Positions 41,598-52,590 are shown, numbered from the stretch's first letter. The stretch is DNA of 64,000 nt from Planococcus citreus (GCF_003664125.1 NZ_RCCP01000001.1:1302001-1366000), one strand, 5' to 3'. The notes: generated by a model not told the origin, from the sequence alone. Numbers and translations are program-made.

Positions 41598-44018
41598 TTA
41601 ATTTCTATTTTCTGCTTTCAATTCAAAATAAGCATGCAACCGATATTTCGCAATCTCCTTCGTCCAATCAAAAAGAATCTGCTGGTACTCAATATTTGGC
41701 GATAAATTTAATGAAAACAAATTATCATCAAATGTCACCAGCCCGTCTTTTGCACTGCCGCTCCATTTCGTCATTGGCATCCGCTCAATCAAATCAGCAA
41801 TTTTCTTTTCATTGTAGTCTCTGAGCTTTCTGCCCTGTACATCATTAAAGTCAGCATTCAGGCGGTATTGTTTAGCCGTCAGGAACTCATGGAAATACGG
41901 CGCAACTTCCACTGGCGTGATCGGATCCAGCCAATTCTCCATGCCTTTTGACAACATATACCTCAAGACGACCATCTTATAACTTTTGTTCATGCCAGTC
42001 TTCTCGACTTCCAAAAACCAATTCTGGTGCTTCGTCCACACTTCAATCTCATCTGCATTCAATTCTCCCGCATAAGCGAGCAGGCCGAACCAGCTGCCGA
42101 ATTCTTGCTTGATCGTCTTCGAATCTGCCGTCCCTTGGAGATGAAATTCCAAATAAGTTGGGCGCCCGCCGAGATCCCGTTTTAATTCACGGTAAGCAAG
42201 AACCATTGCTTCTTTTCTAGGCGCGCGTTTTTTCCGCAGTTCTTCCAATAAATTGACTACTGCCAATTCTAAATTAAAATCGCAATTCACAGGGACCAAA
42301 GGCTCGACGCCTTGAGCTTTTCCTTTAGCTTGAGGCGCTGTATCAAATACCGAAAGCTTCAAATCGGCGTTGCGGTAATTTCCGATAAAGTCGATGATAA
42401 CGCAGTGATCCTTTTCGTCCGCAATGCGCAGTCCCCGGCCGATTTGCTGGGTGTAGACCGTTAGCGACTCAGTCGGTCGGATGAATAGCAAAGTATCGAT
42501 TTTCGGAATATCGACGCCTTCATTGAACAAATCGACCGTGAAGATGATTTCCAACTCTCCTGAATCTAACTTAGCTCTCGCCGATTTCCGCTCTTCTGCA
42601 GGCGTACCGCCCGACAAACTCGTCGAACGGATGCCACGCTCCCGGAAAAACTGGTCCATAAATTGCGTCTGCCGGACCGTCGAACAAAAGACAATTGTGC
42701 GGGTTTGTTTATGCTTTTGCCACGCCTCAAATACCGCTTCAGCATAGTCTTCCCTCAACTGCGCCTGAAGCAGTTCTTCTTCATCATAGCGGTTCCCGAG
42801 CCAGCGAACCTTCGAGTAATCGGTATTGTCGTATACCCCAAAATAACGAAACGGCGCCAGCCAATTTCGTTCGATGGCATCTAGGAAATGAATCGAAATC
42901 GCGACGTTGCCATCGCATAAGGCATAGACATCCTGGTTGTCCATCCGGTCGGGCGTTGCCGTGATCCCGAGTAAAAATTGCGGGTCGAAATGCTCTAAGA
43001 GCCTTCTGTAAGTCGGAGAAGCTGCATGGTGGAACTCATCCACGACAATTAAATCGAACGCATCCCGCTCGAATTGATCCAAGTGATACTCACTTCCCAG
43101 TGTATAGATGGAAGCGAACAGAAAATCCGCGGATATGTCTTTTTCAGTTGCATGGTAGAACGCAGATTTTTTATATGGGTGAACTTTTTGGAACGATTCT
43201 TTTGCCTGCTGGAGGATCTCTTGGCGATGGGCGACGAACAATACACGCTTAAATTTCTTCGCAAAAAAAGCCGCGAGATAAGTTTTCCCAAGCCCTGTCG
43301 CAAGCACAGCCAACGCCCGACTGTACTCTTCCTCTAACACAGTATCGAGTGCGTCAAGCGCTTCCTGCTGGGCAGGCCGAGGCTTTAATTCGGTTATGTA
43401 CGGAGTGCCAGTTTCAATAATTTCTTGGGGCTGCGGCCCTCCAAGCATAAGCCCTGTTTCTTCTGCTTCCGACCATACAGGGCTTATTGGTCGTTTGAGA
43501 TTCGCTTTCTCATGAAGCTCTTTATATTCTTGGAGCGTTTCCTTGTTCAGCGGAATCGTTTCGTCCGCGTAGAAATACGCTAAAAACTGCTCGGCCGCTT
43601 CATCAAATACCGTCTCATCTACTGAGGTCGGAGCGATTAAATTCCATTCCACCCCTTCTGTTAATGCGGAGCGGGATAGATTGGACGATCCAACGATCAG
43701 ATGCGAAGTTTCTTCACCACGAAATAAATAAGACTTTGGATGAAACGAAGCACCTCCACTTTTCCATAGGCGAATTTCAGCAGAAGGTAATTCTTCGAGC
43801 AAGATCCCAAGTGCTTCCGGTTGGGTTACGAAGAGGTAGTCACCAATCAATAGCTTGATTGGCACACCTCGGTCCGCTGCTTCTTTCAAAAATGGTGTCA
43901 CGATTCTCACACCCGACTTCATTGCAAACGCGGTGATCCAGTTGATTTCTACAGCCTCTTTTGATAACCGACCCAAGTGGCCTATGAGTTGCGAGGTCAC
44001 CAACTGCAGTTTACTCAT
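41598..44018 (-). CDS. PLD-type nuclease/DEAD helicase fusion
   Basis: 806 residues. The N-terminal PLD-like domain has HPKSYLF (His93, Lys95) and HLIVGSSNLSRSAL; one HxK per chain implies a dimeric nuclease site. The superfamily 2 helicase follows: Walker A ATGLGKT (240-246), DEFH (327-330), GITATP (351-356) and, in the second RecA domain, EGVDIPKID and QQIGRGLR. The ~250-residue C-terminal part is unassigned. The ATG at 44018 overlaps the preceding gene by 8 bp, so it is translationally coupled. Last gene of a four-gene operon. Confidence 0.85.
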   Translation of the reverse strand: MSKLQLVTSQLIGHLGRLSKEAVEINWITAFAMKSGVRIVTPFLKEAADRGVPIKLLIGDYLFVTQPEALGILLEELPSAEIRLWKSGGASFHPKSYLFRGEETSHLIVGSSNLSRSALTEGVEWNLIAPTSVDETVFDEAAEQFLAYFYADETIPLNKETLQEYKELHEKANLKRPISPVWSEAEETGLMLGGPQPQEIIETGTPYITELKPRPAQQEALDALDTVLEEEYSRALAVLATGLGKTYLAAFFAKKFKRVLFVAHRQEILQQAKESFQKVHPYKKSAFYHATEKDISADFLFASIYTLGSEYHLDQFERDAFDLIVVDEFHHAASPTYRRLLEHFDPQFLLGITATPDRMDNQDVYALCDGNVAISIHFLDAIERNWLAPFRYFGVYDNTDYSKVRWLGNRYDEEELLQAQLREDYAEAVFEAWQKHKQTRTIVFCSTVRQTQFMDQFFRERGIRSTSLSGGTPAEERKSARAKLDSGELEIIFTVDLFNEGVDIPKIDTLLFIRPTESLTVYTQQIGRGLRIADEKDHCVIIDFIGNYRNADLKLSVFDTAPQAKGKAQGVEPLVPVNCDFNLELAVVNLLEELRKKRAPRKEAMVLAYRELKRDLGGRPTYLEFHLQGTADSKTIKQEFGSWFGLLAYAGELNADEIEVWTKHQNWFLEVEKTGMNKSYKMVVLRYMLSKGMENWLDPITPVEVAPYFHEFLTAKQYRLNADFNDVQGRKLRDYNEKKIADLIERMPMTKWSGSAKDGLVTFDDNLFSLNLSPNIEYQQILFDWTKEIAKYRLHAYFELKAENRN

Positions 44019-44337
44019 CTTCAACCTCGATTAAAAAGATTCTTTCTTTAAATCCGCCGCGCTTCTCGGCTTTTTTCACACGGACTTCTTCAACTTCTTC
44101 GAATGAAAATCCATTGAGTTCAGCAGCAGCATGAATTAGTTCAAGGATGTCTGCGAGCTCTTCGACCGCACCTTTTGGATTATCAGTTTCTTCAAATTCA
44201 CGGAGCTCCTCAGTGAGTTTCTTCGTTACTTCTGTTCTGTATTCTTCTTCTGATAAAATGCGGGCTTTAAATTGAAGACCGTTGTTTTCGATTACTTGTG
44301 GGATTTTGTCTCTGACTAATTTATTGTAGGTAGGCAT
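44011..44337 (-). CDS. MazG-like nucleotide pyrophosphohydrolase
   Basis: 108 residues. It begins MPTYNKLVRDKIPQVIENNG, a hallmark of the small phosphoribosyl-ATP-pyrophosphatase/MazG-like family. The metal-binding helix pairs are EELREFEE and EELADILELIHAA. It should cleave a nucleoside triphosphate to the monophosphate. AAAGGAG precedes the ATG at 44337; an in-frame start six codons earlier lacks an SD. It sits between two PLD helicases, 26 bp after the first and overlapping the second by 8 bp. Confidence 0.83.
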   Translation of the reverse strand: MPTYNKLVRDKIPQVIENNGLQFKARILSEEEYRTEVTKKLTEELREFEETDNPKGAVEELADILELIHAAAELNGFSFEEVEEVRVKKAEKRGGFKERIFLIEVEDE

Positions 44338-44363
44338 AACTATTCTCCTTTTCAAATAATTTA

Positions 44364-47252
44364 TTAAGACTCCACCAAATACCGATAAAGCTTCTGCTCT
44401 ACCGAATTCTCCAACTTCATATCCATCTGAACCACTGGGATATCCCGGTGGTTTTTGTCTTTCATAAGGGATTCTTGGACGGAATTTGTATCAGGCAACG
44501 CTCTACCTAAATAGTAGAAGTCACCACCCTCATCGTCGTCTTTTTTGACGAAAATGTGGATGTCCGTCCCGTTTTCGCTAGCTTCAAGGATCTTTTTGAC
44601 TTCGTCTGAGGCTAGGCTTCGATTACTGCGCGTAAACCAGTGCATCGTCTCTTGATTGATCAGTTCATCTCCGTACGCGACACTCGATTCAACTTTTTCA
44701 CTTTTGTGATAGGTCACAAAGATCGGACAGGTGCCGTGCTTGGTTTTATATCCATAAATAGTGGAACTCTCGTCATTGTCCCAGTTCAACAAGCGACAGA
44801 CATCCTTGCGGGTGTATTTTTTATGCAGGGTGAGTGCTTGCTGTTGGTTATAGCGCACACTATGCTGTCTTGCGGTAGCGAGCAAGTCTCCTATTGCATT
44901 TCTAAAGGAACTGTTTTCTCGTAAGCTGTTTTGAATTTGCTCATTCCAGGCGAGTGAGTTTCCTTGTTGTTTAACGAGTGGTTGTTTGCCGTATTTGGTT
45001 TTTCCGCTTTGGTTGAAAAATTCCAAGGTGAATATGCGCATGACCGAACGGAAGGTTTGGTCGTTCCAGGAAATGCCTTCAGCGTTTAATTGCTGCTGGT
45101 ACTCTTCTATCGAAACGTCTACTTTTTGCAAAAGCATTTCCGCAAGTACAATTTCATGCACGCGCTTGCCGTTTAAAATCTCCAGAGACAGCATCGTCAT
45201 CACTTGTTCTTCATACGCTCCCCATAACGGGTCCACTTCTTTGAGCTTCAAGAGGAATTGATGATAGCTATTGTATTTTTGAACGATGACGAGTGGATCG
45301 ATTGAGTTGTGCAGGGTAAAATCATGCATCGAAGGGATGTGACCGATGCGGTTTTTCAGCGCGATATACGCTTCTCTTAATACCTTGAGATCTGTCAGCT
45401 TGCTATTTGAAATCGCTTGAAAGACACGGTTTTTCGCAACCATTTCAAAATTCACTGTGGAAACGCCCGTAATGTAATTGGTGTCTTTTAGCGAACGGCG
45501 GATATTGTCTTTATTTTGAGAGCGGTCACCAGACAGAGCCATCGGTATCATGTAATTATTTTTATAATTGCCAATGAAATCGATAATCGTCACGAATTCT
45601 TTTGAGCCATGCTTACGAAGTCCGCGGCCTAATTGCTGAATAAAGATAATACTCGATTGCGTTTGCCGCAGCATCACGACTTGGTTGACGCTTGGAATGT
45701 CGATGCCTTCATTAAAGATATCGACGGTCAGGATGTAATCGAGAAGGCCGTTCTCGAGACGTTCGACTTGGCGAAGACGTTCTTCTTGAGAGGTGTCACC
45801 TGTTAAGGCCACGGTTTTTAATCCTCTTTCATTAAACGCCTGAGACAATTGATGCGCTTCATCTTTGCGACTACAAAACATTAAGCCCCTTACCTTTTCT
45901 CCTGAATGTCCGTAGTAATGCACCTTTTGCAGAATATGATCGACACGTTCCTCTGCCACAAGTTTTGAAAAGGCAGTCGCTTCATCAATAACGTCTTCCT
46001 CGTATTCGAGCTCTGTCACACCGAAATAATGAAACGGGCAGAGCATGTCTTCTTCTAATGCTTCCTGAAGCCGAATCTCATACGCAATATTGTAATCAAA
46101 CAGCTCAAAAATATTGAAGTCGTCGGTTCGTTCAGGTGTTGCCGTCATACCAAGTAAAAACTGCGGCTCGAAATGATCGATGACGCGTTGATACGAACGA
46201 GCTCCCGCTTTATGGACTTCGTCAATCAAAATATAGTCAAAGCTTTTCGGATCTAATTGACGAAGCGTTTCTTCTCTCGACAAGGTTTGAATAGTAGCGA
46301 ACACATAGCGTGCGTTTAGATCCCGGCGACTACCGGATAAAAAGCCAAACTCCGCTTCCACTCCACCTAGAATCTTCTTATAGTCTTCTTTCGCTTTTTG
46401 CAAAATTTGTTCTCTGTGAACGATAAATAGCATACGTTTTGGCGCAAAACTTCGGACATCAAAGGCGGATAAATAAGTTTTCCCTGTTCCGGTTGCAGAA
46501 AAGACCAAGCCCTTTTGATGGCCTGCTTCACGTACACTTTCGATTTGAAAAAGCGCGGTTTCTTGCATTTTATTTGGCTTGATATGTATGGCTTCTTCTA
46601 ATGGATTCGTTTGGTACAGTTCTGGGAAATCTGCTACTTGTTTCACATCACGGCGGTATTCAACAGGCACGTATTGCTGTTCGTAGCGGTGAATCCACGT
46701 TTCTGTTAGCACTTCCGCTTCGTTCCATACCGATTCAAACTGTTCGTTGAAATGATGAATGAGTTCCCCATTACTATGAGAGGTAAGTTTGATATTCCAT
46801 TCATAATTCACTTTTAAAGCTTGCGCCGTTAAATTGGAGCTGCCGACGATCAAGGTTTGATGAGTATCATGTGTGAAAATATAGCCCTTTGAATGAAAGC
46901 CTTTTTTATTGGATAAACGAACTTCGACATTGGTAATTTTCAAAAGTTCTTTAAAGATTTTCGGGTGATTAAAACTTAGAAAAGTCGATGTTAAAATACG
47001 ACCTTTGATTCCTTTTCGGTCTAAATCCGCTAAATGCGATTTTAATGTCGCGAGGCCACTTTCTGTGACAAATGCCACCGAAAACAAGAACGACGTACAT
47101 TGGTCCAACTCTTCTAATAAGGTATTGAGCACATAATGATTAGAAGCAGTGTTGTTAATCAGCAATTTCGGCTTAAAGCGATCCGTCGTTTGAAAATCAC
47201 GGTCGATAAAGCCTCTTTGTAAGGATGCACTCAATTCTTTTGCGATATCCAT
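44364..47252 (-). CDS. PLD-type nuclease/DEAD helicase with DUF3427
   Basis: 962 residues. The PLD-like part has GFHSKGYIF (His120, Lys122) and TLIVGSSNLTAQAL; the helicase has ATGTGKT (253-259), DEVH (344-347), GMTATP and QQLGRGLR. The C-terminal region after residue ~790 matches DUF3427 (IYGYKTKHGTCPIFVTYHKS, MHWFTRSNR). It is a longer relative of the downstream helicase, probably an old duplication. AAGGGGA lies seven bases before the ATG at 47252. It follows the NUDIX gene by 27 bp. GC looks lower than in its neighbours. Confidence 0.87.
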   Translation of the reverse strand: MDIAKELSASLQRGFIDRDFQTTDRFKPKLLINNTASNHYVLNTLLEELDQCTSFLFSVAFVTESGLATLKSHLADLDRKGIKGRILTSTFLSFNHPKIFKELLKITNVEVRLSNKKGFHSKGYIFTHDTHQTLIVGSSNLTAQALKVNYEWNIKLTSHSNGELIHHFNEQFESVWNEAEVLTETWIHRYEQQYVPVEYRRDVKQVADFPELYQTNPLEEAIHIKPNKMQETALFQIESVREAGHQKGLVFSATGTGKTYLSAFDVRSFAPKRMLFIVHREQILQKAKEDYKKILGGVEAEFGFLSGSRRDLNARYVFATIQTLSREETLRQLDPKSFDYILIDEVHKAGARSYQRVIDHFEPQFLLGMTATPERTDDFNIFELFDYNIAYEIRLQEALEEDMLCPFHYFGVTELEYEEDVIDEATAFSKLVAEERVDHILQKVHYYGHSGEKVRGLMFCSRKDEAHQLSQAFNERGLKTVALTGDTSQEERLRQVERLENGLLDYILTVDIFNEGIDIPSVNQVVMLRQTQSSIIFIQQLGRGLRKHGSKEFVTIIDFIGNYKNNYMIPMALSGDRSQNKDNIRRSLKDTNYITGVSTVNFEMVAKNRVFQAISNSKLTDLKVLREAYIALKNRIGHIPSMHDFTLHNSIDPLVIVQKYNSYHQFLLKLKEVDPLWGAYEEQVMTMLSLEILNGKRVHEIVLAEMLLQKVDVSIEEYQQQLNAEGISWNDQTFRSVMRIFTLEFFNQSGKTKYGKQPLVKQQGNSLAWNEQIQNSLRENSSFRNAIGDLLATARQHSVRYNQQQALTLHKKYTRKDVCRLLNWDNDESSTIYGYKTKHGTCPIFVTYHKSEKVESSVAYGDELINQETMHWFTRSNRSLASDEVKKILEASENGTDIHIFVKKDDDEGGDFYYLGRALPDTNSVQESLMKDKNHRDIPVVQMDMKLENSVEQKLYRYLVES

Positions 47253-47279
47253 GCCCATTCCCCTTATCCTCGTGAAGAT

Positions 47280-47678
47280 TTAATTAGTGAGCGTCGCCGC
47301 CAGTTTCTCAATTGCCGGAATATCGGCCGGCGCCCAGTCCAAGCTCGGCAGTTCATGTGCTGCTAGCCATTTGATCTCGGTGTGTTCCGTCAATATCGGT
47401 GTGCCCTTGGTGAGTTTACAATAGTAGGTTTGCAAATGAACGATGCCAAAATCGTATTCATAGCTCGTGTGCTCAACTTGCTCCCCTATCTCAACTTCAC
47501 AATGCATTTCTTCTTGAATTTCGCGTCTTAAGCTTTCCTGTGGCGTTTCGCCCTGCTCGATTTTGCCTCCTGGGAACTCCCATAAACCGGGAAGACTTTT
47601 CTCCATTCCACGCTTAGCACAAAGAATGCGACCGTTGTCGATAATGACCGCTCCTACGACATGAATGTCTTTTTTCAT
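47280..47678 (-). CDS. NUDIX hydrolase (MutT/8-oxo-dGTP diphosphatase-like)
   Basis: 132 residues. The Nudix box reads GGKIEQGETPQESLRREIQE followed by E; the usual final Gly is replaced (EEMHC). The N-terminus VVGAVIIDNGRILCAKRG and the LPGLWEFPGGK stretch match MutT-type enzymes, which hydrolyse oxidised dGTP. AAGG precedes the ATG at 47678. It is the first gene of the operon with the two PLD helicases, suggesting a role tied to nucleotide pools in that system rather than general housekeeping. Confidence 0.85.
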   Translation of the reverse strand: MKKDIHVVGAVIIDNGRILCAKRGMEKSLPGLWEFPGGKIEQGETPQESLRREIQEEMHCEVEIGEQVEHTSYEYDFGIVHLQTYYCKLTKGTPILTEHTEIKWLAAHELPSLDWAPADIPAIEKLAATLTN

Positions 47679-47762
47679 TTCTATCCTTCCCTTCAGTTCT
47701 CTATTACTCATATAATAACATATGTAAAATATCCCCTTTTCTAAATATTTCGATCCATCTCC

Positions 47763-47771
47763 TGTTACACT
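47763..47771 (+). promoter_or_regulatory. Extended -10 element of small membrane protein gene 1
   Basis: TGTTACACT, an extended -10 (TGnTACACT), ends 41 bases before the ATG. Paralogue 4 has the same element at the same distance (57921-57929). Confidence 0.45.
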
Positions 47772-47811
47772 AGAAGAAAGAGGGTTTTATTCGCCGAAAG
47801 GAGAGTCATGG

Positions 47812-48189
47812 ATGAAAACGTACTGGCTGCTCGGCATCGTATTGCTTATCGATATAACTTTGCTGTTAGTTGACGATTACTTTCCGGGCACACTCAGTTC
47901 TTTGGGCATCCCGGAGTGGTCATTGTATGCGCTGCTTGGGGTTTTGGTTCTTGTGAGCTTACTAACGCATAACCCTGAACTGGAGAAACGCTTTAGGCTT
48001 CATGCCTTATTGTTATTGTCTGCCTATCCTATGCTTGTAATGATTTTATTGACGATATTTGGTGGCAACTCAGAGAGCGGCCTCTCTATAACAAGTCCCT
48101 TCCTTTGGATCTTATGGGGAATCATTTTGTGGTTGGGGTGGCGTGATTATCAGAAGGAAAAAGAGCAGGATGAACAAACGCTGGAATAA
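47812..48189 (+). CDS. DYFPGTL-family small membrane protein, copy 1
   Basis: 125 residues with about four hydrophobic segments. It begins MKTYWLLGIVLLIDITLLLV and carries DDYFPGTLSSLGIPEWSLY near residue 22, a signature shared with three further genes at 56.6-58.3 kb. A second shared block is GGNSESGLSITSPFLWI near the C-terminus, ending in a charged tail. Function unknown; no domain recognised. GGAGAG lies about seven bases ahead. It flanks the defence-like island on its right side. Confidence 0.75.
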   Translation: MKTYWLLGIVLLIDITLLLVDDYFPGTLSSLGIPEWSLYALLGVLVLVSLLTHNPELEKRFRLHALLLLSAYPMLVMILLTIFGGNSESGLSITSPFLWILWGIILWLGWRDYQKEKEQDEQTLE

Positions 48190-48248
48190 ATGTTTTTCAT
48201 ATATAGACGATACAAAAGTTTGATACTTAAATGGAAAGGAAGGATGTA

Positions 48249-48722
48249 ATGGAGGAAGATCAATGGGACATAAAAGAAATTAAAAAGCTAAAGAAAAAGC
48301 AGCTGCTATTGGGCAATCTATTTATGCTCTTGGTCTTCGTATTGCTTGTTTATTTTTTGGAGAGTGACACACTTTTCTTCGTCACTTGGATTGTTTTAGC
48401 CTGCCTTTTAGTTTCTTCAGCTTTTAGCTTGTATACATTGATAACAGGCAATCTTATTGGGACGAAGACCAGCCGGCGCGTTCAGGCATTCGACAGGAGT
48501 CACTGGGGCGAGAAACGCTGGAAGCGCAAGAAAATAATTGAAGTCGTCCTCTTCATTGTTTTAGGCATTGTTTTGGTATTCTTTTTAACCACCACCGATT
48601 TCAGTTTTCCAAACCAAACAGTCTCTGCTCCTCCGTTCGCCTTTATCGGGGCCTGGGTTGGCTATAATATAGGCGAGATTACGCGACTGACAAACCTGAA
48701 AGAGCCATCAACAAATGGCTAG
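48249..48722 (+). CDS. Membrane protein of unknown function
   Basis: 157 residues with four predicted membrane segments (LLLGNLFMLLVFVLLVYFL, LFFVTWIVLACLLVSSAFSL, IIEVVLFIVLGIVLVFFLTT and APPFAFIGAWVGYNIGE). The N-terminus is charged (EEDQWDIKEIKKLKKK). No family is recognised. GGAAGG lies five bases before the ATG at 48249, preferred to an in-frame ATG six codons upstream. It follows copy 1 of the DYFPGTL family by about 60 bp and may be co-transcribed. Confidence 0.7.
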   Translation: MEEDQWDIKEIKKLKKKQLLLGNLFMLLVFVLLVYFLESDTLFFVTWIVLACLLVSSAFSLYTLITGNLIGTKTSRRVQAFDRSHWGEKRWKRKKIIEVVLFIVLGIVLVFFLTTTDFSFPNQTVSAPPFAFIGAWVGYNIGEITRLTNLKEPSTNG

Positions 48723-48781
48723 CTGCTTTTGTACTATCTAGTAGATACTTATGCCAATTAATCAGTTGAACTACATACTCG

Positions 48782-48816
48782 AAAAAACCTCAGTTCCGAA
48801 GACTGAGGTTTTTTTG
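48782..48816 (+). terminator. Terminator
   Basis: AAAAAACCTCAGT, TCCGAAG, ACTGAGGTTTTTTT after the two membrane-protein genes. Confidence 0.8.
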
Positions 48817-48930
48817 CACCTTTATTGTCCGCTGTATCTTCTTCCATCCCATAGTCGCTCCTTCCCCTGGCAACTTCCCCTCACCCCCAGCGTCCATTTT
48901 AAAAACCTAACTTCCGGGAGGCGCTGTGTG

Positions 48931-49725
48931 ATGAAAACGTTTTGGCTGTTCGGATACCGACAAGCGCTGTGCTGCATTTTTCCCGTCATCATTTTCGCGG
49001 CACTGGCGTTGTCGAAATACATCGAGATTCCTTATCTGCCCCGCTATGATTTTATTTTGCTGGTGTGCATAATCGCGCAAGTGTTCATGCTCACGTCCAA
49101 ACTGGAGACCTGGGATGAGTTCAAAGTCATCCTCGTATTCCACGCGATCGGGCTCGGCCTGGAATTGTACAAGGTCCATATGGGCTCGTGGGCGTATCCC
49201 GAACAAGCCTATAGCAAGTTTTTCGGCGTGCCGCTCTATAGCGGATTCATGTATGCCAGTGTCGCGAGCTATATTTGCCAGGCATGGCGGCGTTTCGATC
49301 TGCACATGTATGGATGGCCGAAGCCTTTCTACAGCATCGCCATCAGCGTGTTGATCTACGCGAACTTTTTCACGCATCATTTCACCTACGACATCCGCTG
49401 GGGGCTGAAGCTATTATTGGTACTGATTTTCTTCCGCACAAACGTGACGTTTCGCATCGATGAGAAAACCTTCAAGATGCCGCTGATCTTGTCGTTCCTA
49501 TTGATCGGCTTTTTCATCTGGATCGCAGAAAACATCACGACCTTCCTCGGCGCTTGGCAATACCCGAACCAGGAAGCGGCCTGGTCGCTCGTCCACATCG
49601 GCAAAATCAGCTCGTGGTTTTTGCTCGTCATCATCTCGGTGATCATTGTCGCCCAGCTCAAGCGAGTGAAAAGTTCATTACAACATCCCTCGCGAAGCAG
49701 TGTGATAGCTGAAAAAGAAAGCTGA
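48931..49725 (+). CDS. DUF817 integral membrane protein
   Basis: 264 residues in about eight membrane segments, the normal size of DUF817. Family landmarks are LGLELYKVHMGSWAYPEQAY, GVPLYSGFMYASVASYICQA and ENITTFLGAWQYPNQEAAWS. GGGAGG lies nine bases ahead of the ATG at 48931, and the conserved region starts there; longer upstream frames run through a terminator. Biochemical function unknown. Confidence 0.85.
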   Translation: MKTFWLFGYRQALCCIFPVIIFAALALSKYIEIPYLPRYDFILLVCIIAQVFMLTSKLETWDEFKVILVFHAIGLGLELYKVHMGSWAYPEQAYSKFFGVPLYSGFMYASVASYICQAWRRFDLHMYGWPKPFYSIAISVLIYANFFTHHFTYDIRWGLKLLLVLIFFRTNVTFRIDEKTFKMPLILSFLLIGFFIWIAENITTFLGAWQYPNQEAAWSLVHIGKISSWFLLVIISVIIVAQLKRVKSSLQHPSRSSVIAEKES

Positions 49726-49756
49726 CAGAAAGTTTGTCGTTCCAGACAAAGAACTT

Positions 49757-49785
49757 TTGACATTCCCCAATAAATGGAGTAAATT
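49757..49785 (+). promoter_or_regulatory. SigA-type promoter of guaC
   Basis: TTGACA, 17 bases, TAAATT. The palindromes at 49795-49830 begin just after the -10. Confidence 0.6.
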
Positions 49786-49794
49786 ATCATATGG

Positions 49795-49830
49795 ACGAAC
49801 AATAACATTCGTTCTATCGAATAATATTCG
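49795..49830 (+). promoter_or_regulatory. PurR-box-like palindromes in the guaC leader
   Basis: ACGAA-N8-TTCGT (49795-49812) and the perfect palindrome CGAATAATATTCG (49818-49830) contain CGAAC/T-AAT cores like the PurBox (CCGAACWWT), and lie at the expected operator position for GMP reductase control. Confidence 0.5.
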
Positions 49831-49848
49831 TGTTTAGGGGTGTAATTA

Positions 49849-50832
49849 ATGGAAAATGTATTTGATTACGAAGACATTCAGTTAGTTCCTGCAAAAGCAG
49901 TGGTAAATAGCCGTTCAGAATGTGATACATCCATAGAGTTTGGCGGGCGCACGTTTAAATTACCGGTCGTGCCGGCCAATATGCAGACAATCGTCGATGA
50001 AAAAATCGCCAAATTCCTGGCTGAAAATAATTATTTCTACATCATGCACCGCTTCGAACCGGAAAAACGCTTGGCATTCGCAAAAGACATGCAAGAGCGC
50101 GGGCTGTATGCATCGATCAGCGTCGGGGTCAAACCGGAAGAGTACGAGTTCGTCCAAGAGTTAGTGGACGCCGGGGTAACGCCGGAATACATCACGATCG
50201 ATGTGGCGCATGGCCATTCGAATTCTGTCATCGACATGATTGGGCACATCAAAAAATCACTTCCGGAGAGCTTCGTCATCGCCGGGAACGTCGGGACGCC
50301 GGAAGCGGTGCGCGAACTGGAAAATGCAGGCGCTGATGCAACGAAAGTGGGCATCGGGCCCGGTAAGGTGTGCATCACCAAGATCAAGACCGGCTTCGGT
50401 ACAGGCGGCTGGCAGTTGGCCGCACTTCGCCTATGCGCGAAAGCTGCGAGCAAACCGATCATCGCGGACGGCGGCATCCGCACACACGGCGATATCGCAA
50501 AATCGGTGCGTTTCGGCGCTTCGATGGTGATGATTGGCTCATTGTTCGCCGGACACAAAGAATCCCCAGGGCAAACCGTAGAACAGGACGGCAAGCTCCT
50601 GAAGGAATACTTCGGTTCAGCGTCCGAATTCCAAAAAGGCGAAAAGAAAAACGTCGAAGGCAAGAAAATGTACGTGGAATTCAAAGGCTCGATGAAAGAT
50701 ACATTGGTCGAGATGGAACAGGATCTGCAGTCGGCGATTTCCTATGCAGGCGGCAACCACTTGCTCGCCATCCGACAAGTGGATTACGTCATCGTGAAGA
50801 ACTCGATCTTTAACGGCGACAAAGTGTATTGA
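49849..50832 (+). CDS. guaC: GMP reductase
   Basis: 327 residues. It converts GMP to IMP with NADPH in purine salvage. The IMPDH/GMPR fold is shown by [29 protein letters not shown], the catalytic cysteine in [12 protein letters not shown] (Cys175) and [11 protein letters not shown]; the short length without CBS domains and the [10 protein letters not shown] stretch separate it from IMP dehydrogenase. The start follows a GGGGTG-type SD. Regulation by PurR is suggested by the palindromes upstream. A strong terminator follows. Confidence 0.95.
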   Translation: MENVFDYEDIQLVPAKAVVNSRSECDTSIEFGGRTFKLPVVPANMQTIVDEKIAKFLAENNYFYIMHRFEPEKRLAFAKDMQERGLYASISVGVKPEEYEFVQELVDAGVTPEYITIDVAHGHSNSVIDMIGHIKKSLPESFVIAGNVGTPEAVRELENAGADATKVGIGPGKVCITKIKTGFGTGGWQLAALRLCAKAASKPIIADGGIRTHGDIAKSVRFGASMVMIGSLFAGHKESPGQTVEQDGKLLKEYFGSASEFQKGEKKNVEGKKMYVEFKGSMKDTLVEMEQDLQSAISYAGGNHLLAIRQVDYVIVKNSIFNGDKVY

Positions 50833-50870
50833 TCAATTGAATCAAGCCGTCGCGGAAACCTTTCCACGGT

Positions 50871-50900
50871 AAAAAAACCAGCCACAGAGGCTGGTTTTTT
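50871..50900 (+). terminator. Terminator of guaC
   Basis: AAAAAACCAGCC, ACAGA, GGCTGGTTTTTT. Confidence 0.88.
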
Positions 50901-51038
50901 CATCTGCCTGCTCATTTAGTGCGCCTTTGTTTAAAGTAGGGATAAGAAAGCGGATTAGACAGCCAAACAGGCCGTTTTCATATCGTCCCCCCTCTCTATA
51001 CTCCAGTTGTCTTCCATTCCGCTCCTGCTATACTGTAG

Positions 51039-52499
<1,461 letters not shown>

Positions 52500-52513
52500 A
52501 AGCATTCCCCCCC

Positions 52514-52566
52514 AAAAAAACCAGCCAGTCCTGAAATCATTCGATTTCGAAACTGGCTGGTTTTTC
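52514..52566. terminator. Bidirectional terminator
   Basis: AAAAAAACCAGCCAGT, long loop with a secondary hairpin, ACTGGCTGGTTTTT between the GH1 and acetyltransferase genes. Confidence 0.8.
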
Positions 52567-52590
52567 TCTTGTGCAACATGCTGCATCGGA

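Noticed and set aside
39708-47678. Prophage or integrative element spanning the defence-like genes
   Set aside because: No integrase, tRNA target, direct-repeat ends or structural phage genes are visible in the window.
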